A stretch of 5,817 bases of DNA from an uncultured Clostridium sp. (lineage in GTDB: Bacteria; Bacillota; Clostridia; TANB77; CAG-508), in assembly GCA_900553985.1 (NCBI GenBank), contig USFW01000051.1, positions 1 through 5,817 of the forward strand. The letters run 5' to 3'. This document shows positions 1 to 5,817 of the stretch, piece after piece. Position 1 is the stretch's first letter. Every line of letters starts with the position of its first letter. The notes below the pieces were generated by a model that saw only the letters and a program-made list of their open reading frames with translations, had not been told where the DNA came from and ran no database searches. A program made the position numbers and the translations under genes.

Positions 1-115
1 AAGGGGTCTGAGTGAAAGAGGCTCATGAGAAAGCCTTACCAATTCTTTCTGAATGAAATAAGTAGTCAAAAATCCAAAAAAATTATAAGTATCCCCCAGT
101 TCCAGCGGCTAACTT
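1..115. other. GC-richer non-coding block, possible decayed mobile-element end
   Basis: The first 120 bases are about 37% G+C, and the first 40 about 50%, well above the AT-rich spacer that follows. No frame is open across the block. One plus-strand frame reads VKEAHEKALPILSE then stop (12-56), just after another in-frame stop at 9-11. This is followed by an AT-rich stretch and then a CCCCC...GCGG segment (93-108). A short coding tail followed by a GC-rich end is the layout seen at the right end of IS200/IS605-type elements downstream of tnpB. The likeness is by layout only: the hairpin is not clean and no transposase is present in the window. AGGCT and AGCCT (19-23 and 32-36) can form a 5-bp hairpin. 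Positions 116-189 hold nothing I can identify. Confidence 0.22.
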
Positions 116-189
116 TTAACCTAATCCAAACATTCATATTACTTGTTTTACTTTACCAAAATATTCAGAACTTCATTTCTTAATATAAC

Positions 190-233
190 AAAAAAGAACC
201 AAATAAGAATTTTTTCTTACTCAGTTCTTCTTT
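190..233 (-). terminator. Intrinsic terminator after rny
   Basis: On the minus strand GAACTGAGTAAGAA pairs with TTCTTATTTGGTTC across an AAAA loop: 14 pairs, three of them G-U. The flanking A-rich and T-rich runs lengthen the stem and provide a TTTTTT tract at 195-190. It begins about 65 nt after the rny stop codon. The A-rich 5' side makes it potentially bidirectional, so it could also stop transcription entering from the left. Confidence 0.82.
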
Positions 234-297
234 TATTACTATTAACTATATATTTTTAGTAATTATAAAATTTAATTCTAAAGTCTTAATTAACATA

Positions 298-1839
298 TTA
301 TTTTGCATAATCCACCACTCTAGTTTCACGAATTACATTAACCTTTATTTGTCCCGGATAATCCATTTCAGCCTCAATTTTCTTAGATAAATCTCTTGCA
401 AGGATTGTCATTTTATCATCTGATATTTTTTCAGGTTTTACAACTACTCTAACTTCACGACCTGCTTGTATCGCAAATGATTTGTCTACGCCTTCAAATG
501 AATCTGCTATTTCTTCAAGATTTTGTAATCTTTTAATATATGCTTCTAAAGTTTCTCTTCTTGCTCCTGGTCTTGATGCCGAAATTGCATCTGCTGCTTG
601 TACTAATACAGCCTCTAATGTTTGTGGTTCTACATCTCCATGATGAGCTTCTACTGCATTTATCACTAATGGATTTTCCTTATATTTTCTTAATACTTCT
701 ACTCCTATTTCAACATGTGTACCTTCCATGTCATGGTCTAATGCTTTTCCAATATCATGCAATAAGCCGGCTCTTCTAGCTAATTTAGTGTCTAATCCAA
801 GTTCTTCTGCCATTATTCTAGCTAAATTTGAAACTTCAATAGAGTGATTTAATACATTTTGGCCATAGCTTGTTCTATATTTTAATTTCCCTATTAGTTT
901 TACTATATCTGGATGTAATCCTATAACTCCTGTTTCTAATACAGCTCTTTCTCCTTCTTCTTTGATAGTGTTTTCAAGTTCTTCTTTAGCTTTTTCTACC
1001 ATTTCTTCAATCTTTGCTGGATGAATTCTTCCATCATCAATTAGTTTTTCTAGAGCTAATTTAGCAACTTCTCTTCTTAATGGATCAAAACCTGATAATA
1101 CTACTGCTTCAGGTGTATCATCAATTATCAAATCAATTCCTGTTAAAGTTTCTAATGCTTTTATATTTCTTCCTTCTCTACCAATTATTCTTCCTTTCAT
1201 TTCATCACTTGGAAGAGCTACAATTGATACAGTAGTTTCTTGTGAATGGTCTGCTGCACATTTTTGTACTGCATAAGCTAAGATTTCTCTTGCATTTTTA
1301 GTTGCATCTTCTTTGGCTTTTTGTTCTTTTTCTCTGATTAAAGCTGCCTTTTCTGCTGTTATCTCTTTATCAACTTCTGATAAAAGCCTATCTTTGGCTT
1401 CTTCCCTTGTCAAAGCCGCAATTTTTTGAAGTTCAACCATTCCTTGAGCATGTAATTCTTCTACTTCTAACCTTTGATTTTCTAATTCCTTAGTTTCTCT
1501 TTCTAAATCTTGTTCTTTTCTTTCAAAATTTTCAGAACGCCTATCTAGATTTTCTTCTTTTTGAATTAATCTTGCTTCTTGCTTTTGTACTTCGCCTCTT
1601 CTTTCTTTAATCTCTTGATCTAATTCTTTTCTACTATTCATGATTTCTTCTTTAGCCTTAAAAATTTCTTCTTTTTTTAAGTTTTCACCTTCTATTTTCG
1701 CTAAATCAATTAATCTTTTTGCTTCATTTTCTGCACCTTGAATTTTAGACTCTGCAACTTTCTTTCTATATATCATACCTACTAGAAATCCTATTGCTAA
1801 TGAGATTAAGACAGCGGCGATAATGATTACTATATCCAT
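298..1839 (-). CDS. rny: Ribonuclease Y (membrane-anchored endoribonuclease)
   Basis: RNase Y makes the initiating endonucleolytic cuts in mRNA turnover in many Firmicutes, acting at the inner face of the membrane. From the ATG chosen here the protein has 513 residues, close to the roughly 520 usual for the family. Visible in order: an N-terminal membrane helix (about 3-23) followed by basic YRKK; a long charged coiled coil (about 30-185); a KH RNA-binding domain with the GRIIGREGRNIK loop (216-227); and an HD metal-dependent phosphohydrolase domain with NHSIEV (His332), LLHDIGKA (His361-Asp362), EAHHGD (399-400) and AADAISASRPGARRE (Asp417). The C-terminal region ends in VIRETRVVDYAK. All catalytic motifs are intact. 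An in-frame GTG at 1849-1851 would add four residues, but it lies inside the Shine-Dalgarno sequence; the ATG at 1837-1839 has GAGGTG 9 nt upstream and is preferred. The gene has its own promoter and terminator, so it appears monocistronic. Family assignment is near certain. Confidence 0.97.
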   Translation of the reverse strand: MDIVIIIAAVLISLAIGFLVGMIYRKKVAESKIQGAENEAKRLIDLAKIEGENLKKEEIFKAKEEIMNSRKELDQEIKERRGEVQKQEARLIQKEENLDRRSENFERKEQDLERETKELENQRLEVEELHAQGMVELQKIAALTREEAKDRLLSEVDKEITAEKAALIREKEQKAKEDATKNAREILAYAVQKCAADHSQETTVSIVALPSDEMKGRIIGREGRNIKALETLTGIDLIIDDTPEAVVLSGFDPLRREVAKLALEKLIDDGRIHPAKIEEMVEKAKEELENTIKEEGERAVLETGVIGLHPDIVKLIGKLKYRTSYGQNVLNHSIEVSNLARIMAEELGLDTKLARRAGLLHDIGKALDHDMEGTHVEIGVEVLRKYKENPLVINAVEAHHGDVEPQTLEAVLVQAADAISASRPGARRETLEAYIKRLQNLEEIADSFEGVDKSFAIQAGREVRVVVKPEKISDDKMTILARDLSKKIEAEMDYPGQIKVNVIRETRVVDYAK

Positions 1840-1848
1840 ATAATCATA

Positions 1849-1857
1849 CACCTCTTT
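1849..1857 (-). promoter_or_regulatory. Ribosome binding site of rny, deciding the start codon
   Basis: The minus strand reads AAAGAGGTG here, a good match to the anti-Shine-Dalgarno complement AAAGGAGGTG. It ends 9 nt before the ATG at 1837-1839. The last three bases of this site are themselves the GTG that would start the longer reading frame. Initiation there would leave no spacer to the ribosome binding site, so the GTG start is unlikely. Confidence 0.8.
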
Positions 1858-1930
1858 CTTATTTAATTTTCAATGTTCGAATAAAATATATATATGTTTC
1901 TTATTAGATATATTTTTTCCTACATAATAT

Positions 1931-1959
1931 ATTTTATCTTTATTATTGTAAACTGTCAA
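1931..1959 (-). promoter_or_regulatory. SigA-type promoter of rny
   Basis: On the minus strand a perfect -35 box TTGACA (1954-1959) is followed after exactly 17 bp by TAAAAT (1931-1936), a five-of-six match to the -10 consensus TATAAT. Transcription would start near 1924 and give an 85-nt or so leader before the rny ATG. I see no strong hairpin in that leader. This is the best promoter match I found in the window. Confidence 0.8.
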
Positions 1960-1996
1960 GTACTTTTCAATAGCAATCTTTAGATATTTAAAAAAT

Positions 1997-2094
1997 TTAT
2001 TACAATTTACAGCTAATTTATATTCGCAAAATAGTAATAATATATTATTACTATTTTAATAATTTATTTTTTCTAAAACTGTTAATTGTAATAA
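1997..2094. repeat. Nested inverted repeat with a 30-bp perfect palindrome at its centre
   Basis: The outer arms are TTATTACAATTTACAG (1997-2012) and CTGTTAATTGTAATAA (2079-2094), which pair at 15 of 16 positions. Between them lies a perfect 30-bp palindrome at 2028-2057, with half-site AAAATAGTAATAATA. No reading frame of note crosses the unit. It sits just upstream of the rny -35 box (1954-1959) in the direction of rny transcription. It could be a protein-binding operator, a hairpin RNA, or a remnant of a small non-autonomous element. The sequence does not decide between these. The repeat itself is read directly; its function is unknown. Confidence 0.75.
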
Positions 2095-2112
2095 TGAATT
2101 AATAATATTACA
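2087..2112. repeat. Inverted repeat TGTAATA...TATTACA
   Basis: TGTAATA (2087-2093) and TATTACA (2106-2112) form a perfect 7-bp inverted repeat around a 12-nt AT-rich centre. The left arm is shared with the right outer arm of the nested repeat at 1997-2094, so the two structures are mutually exclusive if formed in RNA. In this AT-rich DNA a 7-bp repeat alone is weak evidence. It is listed because the TGTAATAA core recurs in the region. Confidence 0.4.
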
Positions 2113-2115
2113 CAT

Positions 2116-2154
2116 AGTATAATAACACAGTTTTTATTACTGTGTCATTATACT
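2116..2154. repeat. Long hairpin with 15-bp arms
   Basis: AGTATAATAACACAG (2116-2130) and CTGTGTCATTATACT (2140-2154) pair at 14 of 15 positions around the 9-nt loop TTTTTATTA. No clean poly-U tract follows the stem on either strand, so a simple intrinsic terminator is unlikely. A further inverted copy of the arm, GTGTTGTTATACT, lies at 2161-2173. Each arm contains TATAAT, but neither has a convincing -35 box 16-18 bp upstream. Confidence 0.7.
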
Positions 2155-2214
2155 TAATTAGTGTTGTTATACTCTTCCTATAAGAGCAAAAAACTGTAAT
2201 AAAATATTATTTAG

Positions 2215-2229
2215 TGACATTTTATGTCA
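2215..2229. repeat. Short inverted repeat TGACAT-TTT-ATGTCA
   Basis: Two perfect 6-bp arms are separated by three T residues. With CTCTT...AAGAG (2172-2186) this continues the run of hairpins from the nested repeat at 1997-2094. On the minus strand the right arm extends to AGTATGACAT, a looser relative of the AGTATAATGACAC motif nearby. It could be an operator half-site pair or chance. Confidence 0.4.
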
Positions 2230-2295
2230 TACTATATCTTTACATACTTTGCAAGTTCTTGAGCTTAAAATTTTTCATTATATATTAGTTATATT

Positions 2296-2343
2296 AAAAA
2301 AGACTAGGTTTAAAATATTTTTTATATTTATAACTAGTCTTTT
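2296..2343 (-). terminator. Intrinsic terminator of the ABC transporter operon
   Basis: AAAAGACTAG (2298-2307) and CTAGTCTTTT (2334-2343) are perfect 10-bp inverted arms around a 26-nt AT-rich loop. On the minus strand the stem starts 10 nt after the permease stop codon and ends in a TTTTTT tract (2301-2296). The T-rich side at 2340-2343 means it could also act on plus-strand transcription. The long loop makes it somewhat weaker than the rny terminator. Confidence 0.8.
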
Positions 2344-2353
2344 CTTTATTACT

Positions 2354-4957
2354 TTATATATTTTCTTTCCTTATAGTCTCAATGATATTCTGTTTCTTAG
2401 TTTTCTTTACTGAATATTGCATTGTTATAGCTATAACCACAAATACAAATATAATTGAAATTATTATAGGAACTATTGGTAATTGATATGGTTCTTGATA
2501 TATGTCACTAGTTACTTCATGAATTAAATATGATAACAATACTCCAACCGGTAATCCTAAAATTAAAGCTTTTAGGCCATATATAAAGCTTTCATAGTTT
2601 ATCATTTTTCTAAACTCTTTATTTGTCATTCCGATTGATTTTAGTATTGCAAACTCTCTATTTCTAAGCGCCATATTCGTTGTTATTGTATTAAAAATAT
2701 TTGTTATTCCGATTATCGAAATTACTGCAATAAATCCATATAGAAAAATTGAAATTATAAGATTTAGTGTATTATTAGCTTTTACTTCTTCTTCAAAGTT
2801 GAAAATATTATCTTTGTTCGTTTTATCAATTTCTATAATTTTTTCTTGTACTTTATATGGATCTTCTGCTGAAATATTCATAGATCTAAGTCCTACATCT
2901 TGTAATTTATTTATATATTCATCTGATACTATTAAAACCGGATATCCTTCATCTCTAAAAATTCCTCCCATAGGAAGTTCTTTCGTTCTAACAGCAATTT
3001 CTATATTTGATAAATCGATAAAATTTCCATTTTCATCTGTTGTTTCATATAAGTCTATTTTTTCTTTTTCATTTATTTTTAATATATTATCCTCTACTCT
3101 TTTTACTCCATCTTTTCCTTCTTCGTATTCAAAAAACATATCTGTGTCATATAGTATTGCTTTATCTTTTACATATTCATAATTTAATCCTAATTTTTTT
3201 ATGTAATTTCTATATTCTTCATCTCCTAAAGCAGACATTAGAATTGTTTGTACTCCTGTACTTTGTGAATATCTTTTTTTTGCTCTTTCAGTATAATATT
3301 TATTTTCATCTATAACATATTGTTTTGTTTTTAATATTGCATAACTTTTTATTCCTTCAATATTTTTTATTTTATCAAAATATTCTTGTTTTTTCTCATC
3401 ACTTTTGTCTGCATATCCATATATAGTTAAATTCACATCACTTGTTTGAACTTCTATTGAAGATAATCCAAACATATTCTCTACAAAAGAACTCATTGAT
3501 ATAAATAATACTATACTTAGAAATATTGAGAAAATTGTTGTTCTATATTTTCTTTTACTTCTGTTGAAATTTTTCCTAGCAATTACTCCTTCTATACCAA
3601 AAAGTTTTTTTGTTATTTTATAATTTTTATTTTTCTTTTTATTTTGTTTTATATCTGTACTCTCTCTAATAGCATCTATTGGTGTTATTTTTCCAGCTCT
3701 ATAACTTGGTTTTATAAGTGATATTATTATCATTGCAATAGAAACTAAAACTGCTATTCCTATTGCTGGAAGTGATACTATTAATTTCAAATCAAAATTG
3801 TCAACTAATGGCTGTGACATAGAATTTAATAATGAATTTACAATTAGTAGTACTATCCATATTGCAAATACTCCTATTATTATTCCTAAGGGAATTGATA
3901 TAATCCCTAAAATTACTCCCTCAAAAAATATGCTTCTTCTTAATTGTTTTGAAGTTGCGCCTACACTTGCTATCATTCCTAGTTCTTTAGTTTTTTCTGT
4001 TAGAGATATATTAAAACTATTTTTTATTACAAATGCTGATGTAAATAGTATTATTCCTATTACTATCATAGCCATTACTAATAAGAAATTTTCCATCCTG
4101 TTGCTTTTGAATATTCCCATATAATATAGTAAACCTTCATTAACTTGTATTTTTGCTTCATTAATATTTAATGTTTTTTCTAAATAATCCGAAAACTCAT
4201 ATGTTTCTGATGGATTCTTTAATAATAATGCTATATTTTTATCTTTATTAATATTAGTATTTTCTAATTTTGTTATCATTGTATATCCTGGTGCTGAATA
4301 ATTTTCAATATCTAGTCTTTCCATTATACCAACTATTTTATATTGTTTTTCTTCTTCTGCTGTAAATGTTTCTTGCTCTAACTCATATTCTTCATATGTA
4401 TTATCCTTTTTTCTTCTTTCTAAATCTTCATCTGTATAATATGGATTTGATTGAGTTAACTTATATTCTCCTTTATATCGCTTTCCTATATTAAGTTTTA
4501 AAGTATCCCCAACCTTCAATTCAATTTTCCCATTTGTAAGTAAATGTTCCGGTATTAATATTTCATCTTCATTTTCTGGCATTCTACCTTCTTTTAAGAT
4601 TATTCCTCCATTTTGTAATCTTTCCTCATCATATGCCATTACATATCCATATGGTTTATTTGGATTTTCTGAAGCTTCTAATTTTGAATATCCTATCTCC
4701 TCTTCTTTTGCTACTTTTTCTACTTTAGCATTATTTTCTAAATATTTCATATTTTCATCAGATACATTAGATATTCTTATATGATAATTTCCACCTTTTT
4801 TTATTTCTCTTTCCATCATCGCAGATTGAAAACTTGCAACAAATGTTGTAATTGCACAAATTAAAGCTATAGAAAGAGAAATACCTATTATTGTTACTAT
4901 TGTTCTTTTCTTATTTAATTTTAAATTTTTGACAGTTAATGAATTTAAAATTTTCAT
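2354..4957 (-). CDS. ABC transporter permease, double FtsX/MacB-type
   Basis: An 867-residue membrane protein that should pair with the ATPase encoded just upstream. It is an internal duplication, each half having one helix, a large outside domain and then three helices. Helices fall near 19-41, 290-312, 343-371, 390-414, 473-493, 732-757, 786-812 and 827-846. The outside domains span about 42-289 and 494-731 and are rich in charged residues and tyrosine. Two FtsX coupling segments are visible, TEKTKELGMIASVGATSKQL (320-339) and NREFAILKSIGMTNKEFRKM (766-785). The paired half starts, NLKLNKKRTI near 11 and KNFNRSKRKYRTT near 462, also match. FtsX-family permeases commonly act by mechanical coupling to outside substrates or partners rather than forming a channel, and here the substrate is unknown. 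The start has GGGATGG 9 nt upstream. It lacks the 10-helix layout of BceB-type bacitracin permeases. Family is sure; role is not. Confidence 0.93.
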   Translation of the reverse strand: MKILNSLTVKNLKLNKKRTIVTIIGISLSIALICAITTFVASFQSAMMEREIKKGGNYHIRISNVSDENMKYLENNAKVEKVAKEEEIGYSKLEASENPNKPYGYVMAYDEERLQNGGIILKEGRMPENEDEILIPEHLLTNGKIELKVGDTLKLNIGKRYKGEYKLTQSNPYYTDEDLERRKKDNTYEEYELEQETFTAEEEKQYKIVGIMERLDIENYSAPGYTMITKLENTNINKDKNIALLLKNPSETYEFSDYLEKTLNINEAKIQVNEGLLYYMGIFKSNRMENFLLVMAMIVIGIILFTSAFVIKNSFNISLTEKTKELGMIASVGATSKQLRRSIFFEGVILGIISIPLGIIIGVFAIWIVLLIVNSLLNSMSQPLVDNFDLKLIVSLPAIGIAVLVSIAMIIISLIKPSYRAGKITPIDAIRESTDIKQNKKKNKNYKITKKLFGIEGVIARKNFNRSKRKYRTTIFSIFLSIVLFISMSSFVENMFGLSSIEVQTSDVNLTIYGYADKSDEKKQEYFDKIKNIEGIKSYAILKTKQYVIDENKYYTERAKKRYSQSTGVQTILMSALGDEEYRNYIKKLGLNYEYVKDKAILYDTDMFFEYEEGKDGVKRVEDNILKINEKEKIDLYETTDENGNFIDLSNIEIAVRTKELPMGGIFRDEGYPVLIVSDEYINKLQDVGLRSMNISAEDPYKVQEKIIEIDKTNKDNIFNFEEEVKANNTLNLIISIFLYGFIAVISIIGITNIFNTITTNMALRNREFAILKSIGMTNKEFRKMINYESFIYGLKALILGLPVGVLLSYLIHEVTSDIYQEPYQLPIVPIIISIIFVFVVIAITMQYSVKKTKKQNIIETIRKENI

Positions 4958-5000
4958 AATTATTTTCCATCCCTTCTAATATATTTTTAGCAAAACTCTC

Positions 5001-5681
5001 TTATCTATTTTTTTCATCTTTAATTAATTTTCCATCTTGTATTGTTATAATTCTATCAGCTTCTAATGCAATTTTTTCATCATGTGTTATCACTATTAAT
5101 GTTTGATTATATTTTTTATTAGAAAGTTTCAATAAATCCATTATTTCCTTTGAAGCTTTGCTATCTAAATTACCTGTTGGTTCGTCTGCTAAAACTATAC
5201 TAGGATTATTGATTATTGCTCTTCCTATTGAAACTCTTTGCTGTTGTCCTCCTGACAATTCATTTGGTAAATGATTTACTCTTTTTTCTAAACCTAAGAC
5301 ATATAAAATTTCATTCAAGTGTTTTTCATCTATCTTTTGTCCATCTAAATCACATGGTAGAGTTATATTTTCTTTTACATTTAATATTGGTATTAAATTA
5401 TAAAATTGATAAATTAAACCTATTTGCCTTCTTCTAAATATTGCTAAATTATCATTATTAAGTGCATAAATGTCAGTTCCATCTATAAACACTTTTCCAC
5501 TAGTTGGCTTATCTACTCCACCTATTAAATGTAATAAAGTTGACTTTCCACTTCCAGAGGCTCCTATAATTGCAACAAACTCTCCTTTATTTACACTAAA
5601 AGATACATCATCTAAAGCCACTACTTCTGTATCTTTTTTTCCATATTTCTTAGTTAAATTTTGAACTTTTAATATTTCCAT
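5001..5681 (-). CDS. ABC transporter ATP-binding protein, MacB/LolD type
   Basis: A 226-residue cytoplasmic ATPase, normal length for the MacB/LolD/FtsE-like class that drives FtsX-type permeases. All nucleotide-binding motifs are intact: Walker A GASGSGKST (40-48), the Q-loop as YQFYNLIP (Gln92), the signature LSGGQQQR (142-149), Walker B IVLADEP (162-168) with catalytic Glu167, the D-loop NLDS (171-174) and the switch His200 in VITHD. The tail is short and has no extra domain, so it should work as a homodimer on the double permease. The ATG at 5679-5681 is preceded by AAAAGGAGGA, a strong ribosome binding site with 9 nt spacing. The permease gene begins 43 nt downstream of its stop with no terminator between, so the two are co-transcribed. 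Class is certain; substrate is not indicated. Confidence 0.95.
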   Translation of the reverse strand: MEILKVQNLTKKYGKKDTEVVALDDVSFSVNKGEFVAIIGASGSGKSTLLHLIGGVDKPTSGKVFIDGTDIYALNNDNLAIFRRRQIGLIYQFYNLIPILNVKENITLPCDLDGQKIDEKHLNEILYVLGLEKRVNHLPNELSGGQQQRVSIGRAIINNPSIVLADEPTGNLDSKASKEIMDLLKLSNKKYNQTLIVITHDEKIALEADRIITIQDGKLIKDEKNR

Positions 5682-5731
5682 TAACTTTACTCCTCCTTTT
5701 ACTTTTAGGTATGAATTACCTTTTAATTTAT

Positions 5732-5760
5732 TTTATCTTATAATAAGAAAGTGACTTCAA
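5732..5760 (-). promoter_or_regulatory. Candidate promoter of the ABC transporter operon
   Basis: On the minus strand TTGAAG (5755-5760) and GATAAA (5732-5737) are 17 bp apart, each matching the SigA consensus at four of six positions. It lies about 50 nt upstream of the ATPase start. The match is modest for such AT-rich DNA, so it could be wrong, or the promoter may need an activator or lie beyond the window edge. Confidence 0.35.
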
Positions 5761-5773
5761 AATGACTTTTGAA
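5751..5773. promoter_or_regulatory. Tandem TGACTT repeats and overlapping 18-bp dyad upstream of the ABC operon
   Basis: On the plus strand TGACTT occurs at 5752-5757 and again at 5763-5768, exactly 11 bp apart. The second copy sits inside a perfect dyad TTCAAAA-TGAC-TTTTGAA (5756-5773). Tandem half-sites at 11-bp spacing are typical of OmpR-family response regulators, which often control exporter operons of this kind; a dyad would instead suit a homodimeric repressor. The site overlaps the candidate -35 box. A minus-strand frame open from the window edge to a TAA near 5728 also covers it, so it may be partly coding. Read directly as a repeat; the function is inferred. Confidence 0.3.
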
Positions 5774-5817
5774 AAATTTTCTAAATAATTTTTATGTTCT
5801 TGGTAATTTCGGGGTCG

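Noticed and set aside
540..779. Plus-strand open frame inside rny
   Set aside because: It is antisense to the KH-HD part of a clearly real gene, gives a leucine-rich low-complexity product, and has no ribosome binding site.
1868..1890. Possible LexA (SOS) box around TGTTCGAATA
   Set aside because: Only one half-site resembles the Firmicute consensus; the required matching half at the right spacing is missing.
2118..2152. TATAAT sequences on both strands as promoters of a small RNA
   Set aside because: Each TATAAT is part of a hairpin arm, and no acceptable -35 box lies 16-18 bp upstream on either strand.
1997..2230. CRISPR array
   Set aside because: The repeats are inverted, unequal in spacing and contain no uniform spacers, so they do not form a CRISPR array.
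2240..2278. Minus-strand 12-codon frame reading MKNFKLKNLQSM
   Set aside because: There is no Shine-Dalgarno sequence, it follows directly after the ABC operon terminator, and it is short enough to be chance.
2799..4124. Plus-strand open frames opposite the permease gene (2799-3182, 3040-3315, 3798-4124)
   Set aside because: They mirror the AT-rich permease coding sequence, overlap each other or encode Ser/Phe/Ile/Leu-rich products, and lack ribosome binding sites.
5216..5664. Plus-strand open frames opposite the ATPase gene
   Set aside because: They are antisense shadows of the conserved ATPase motifs, with no family resemblance or translation signals.

Overview
The window is very AT-rich DNA with well-formed Shine-Dalgarno sites, poly-U hairpin terminators and a membrane-anchored RNase Y. 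This points to a low-GC Firmicute, most likely a clostridial lineage. The species cannot be named from the sequence. All three confident genes lie on the minus strand, so transcription runs from high to low coordinates.

Layout from right to left along transcription. Positions 5682-5817 are the upstream region of an ABC transporter operon, with a strong ribosome binding site, a weak promoter candidate and a pair of 11-bp-spaced repeats. Next come a MacB/LolD-type ATPase (5001-5681) and, 43 nt downstream, an 867-residue double FtsX-type permease (2354-4957). The operon ends at a hairpin terminator (2296-2343). Together the two genes should form one membrane ABC system with two large extracytoplasmic domains. 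Its substrate cannot be told, and no adaptor protein or two-component system is visible in the window.

Positions 1852-2295 are non-coding. The part next to rny holds an excellent SigA-type promoter (TTGACA-17-TAAAAT). The rest, about 1997-2230, is crowded with inverted repeats: a 30-bp perfect palindrome nested inside a second inverted repeat, a 15-bp-arm hairpin, and dispersed copies of two short motifs. This is the least explained part of the window.

rny (298-1839), encoding the endoribonuclease RNase Y, follows as a single-gene unit with its own promoter and a long-stem terminator (190-233). The left edge (about 1-115) is non-coding and GC-richer than its surroundings. It could be the decayed end of a mobile element, but the evidence is weak.
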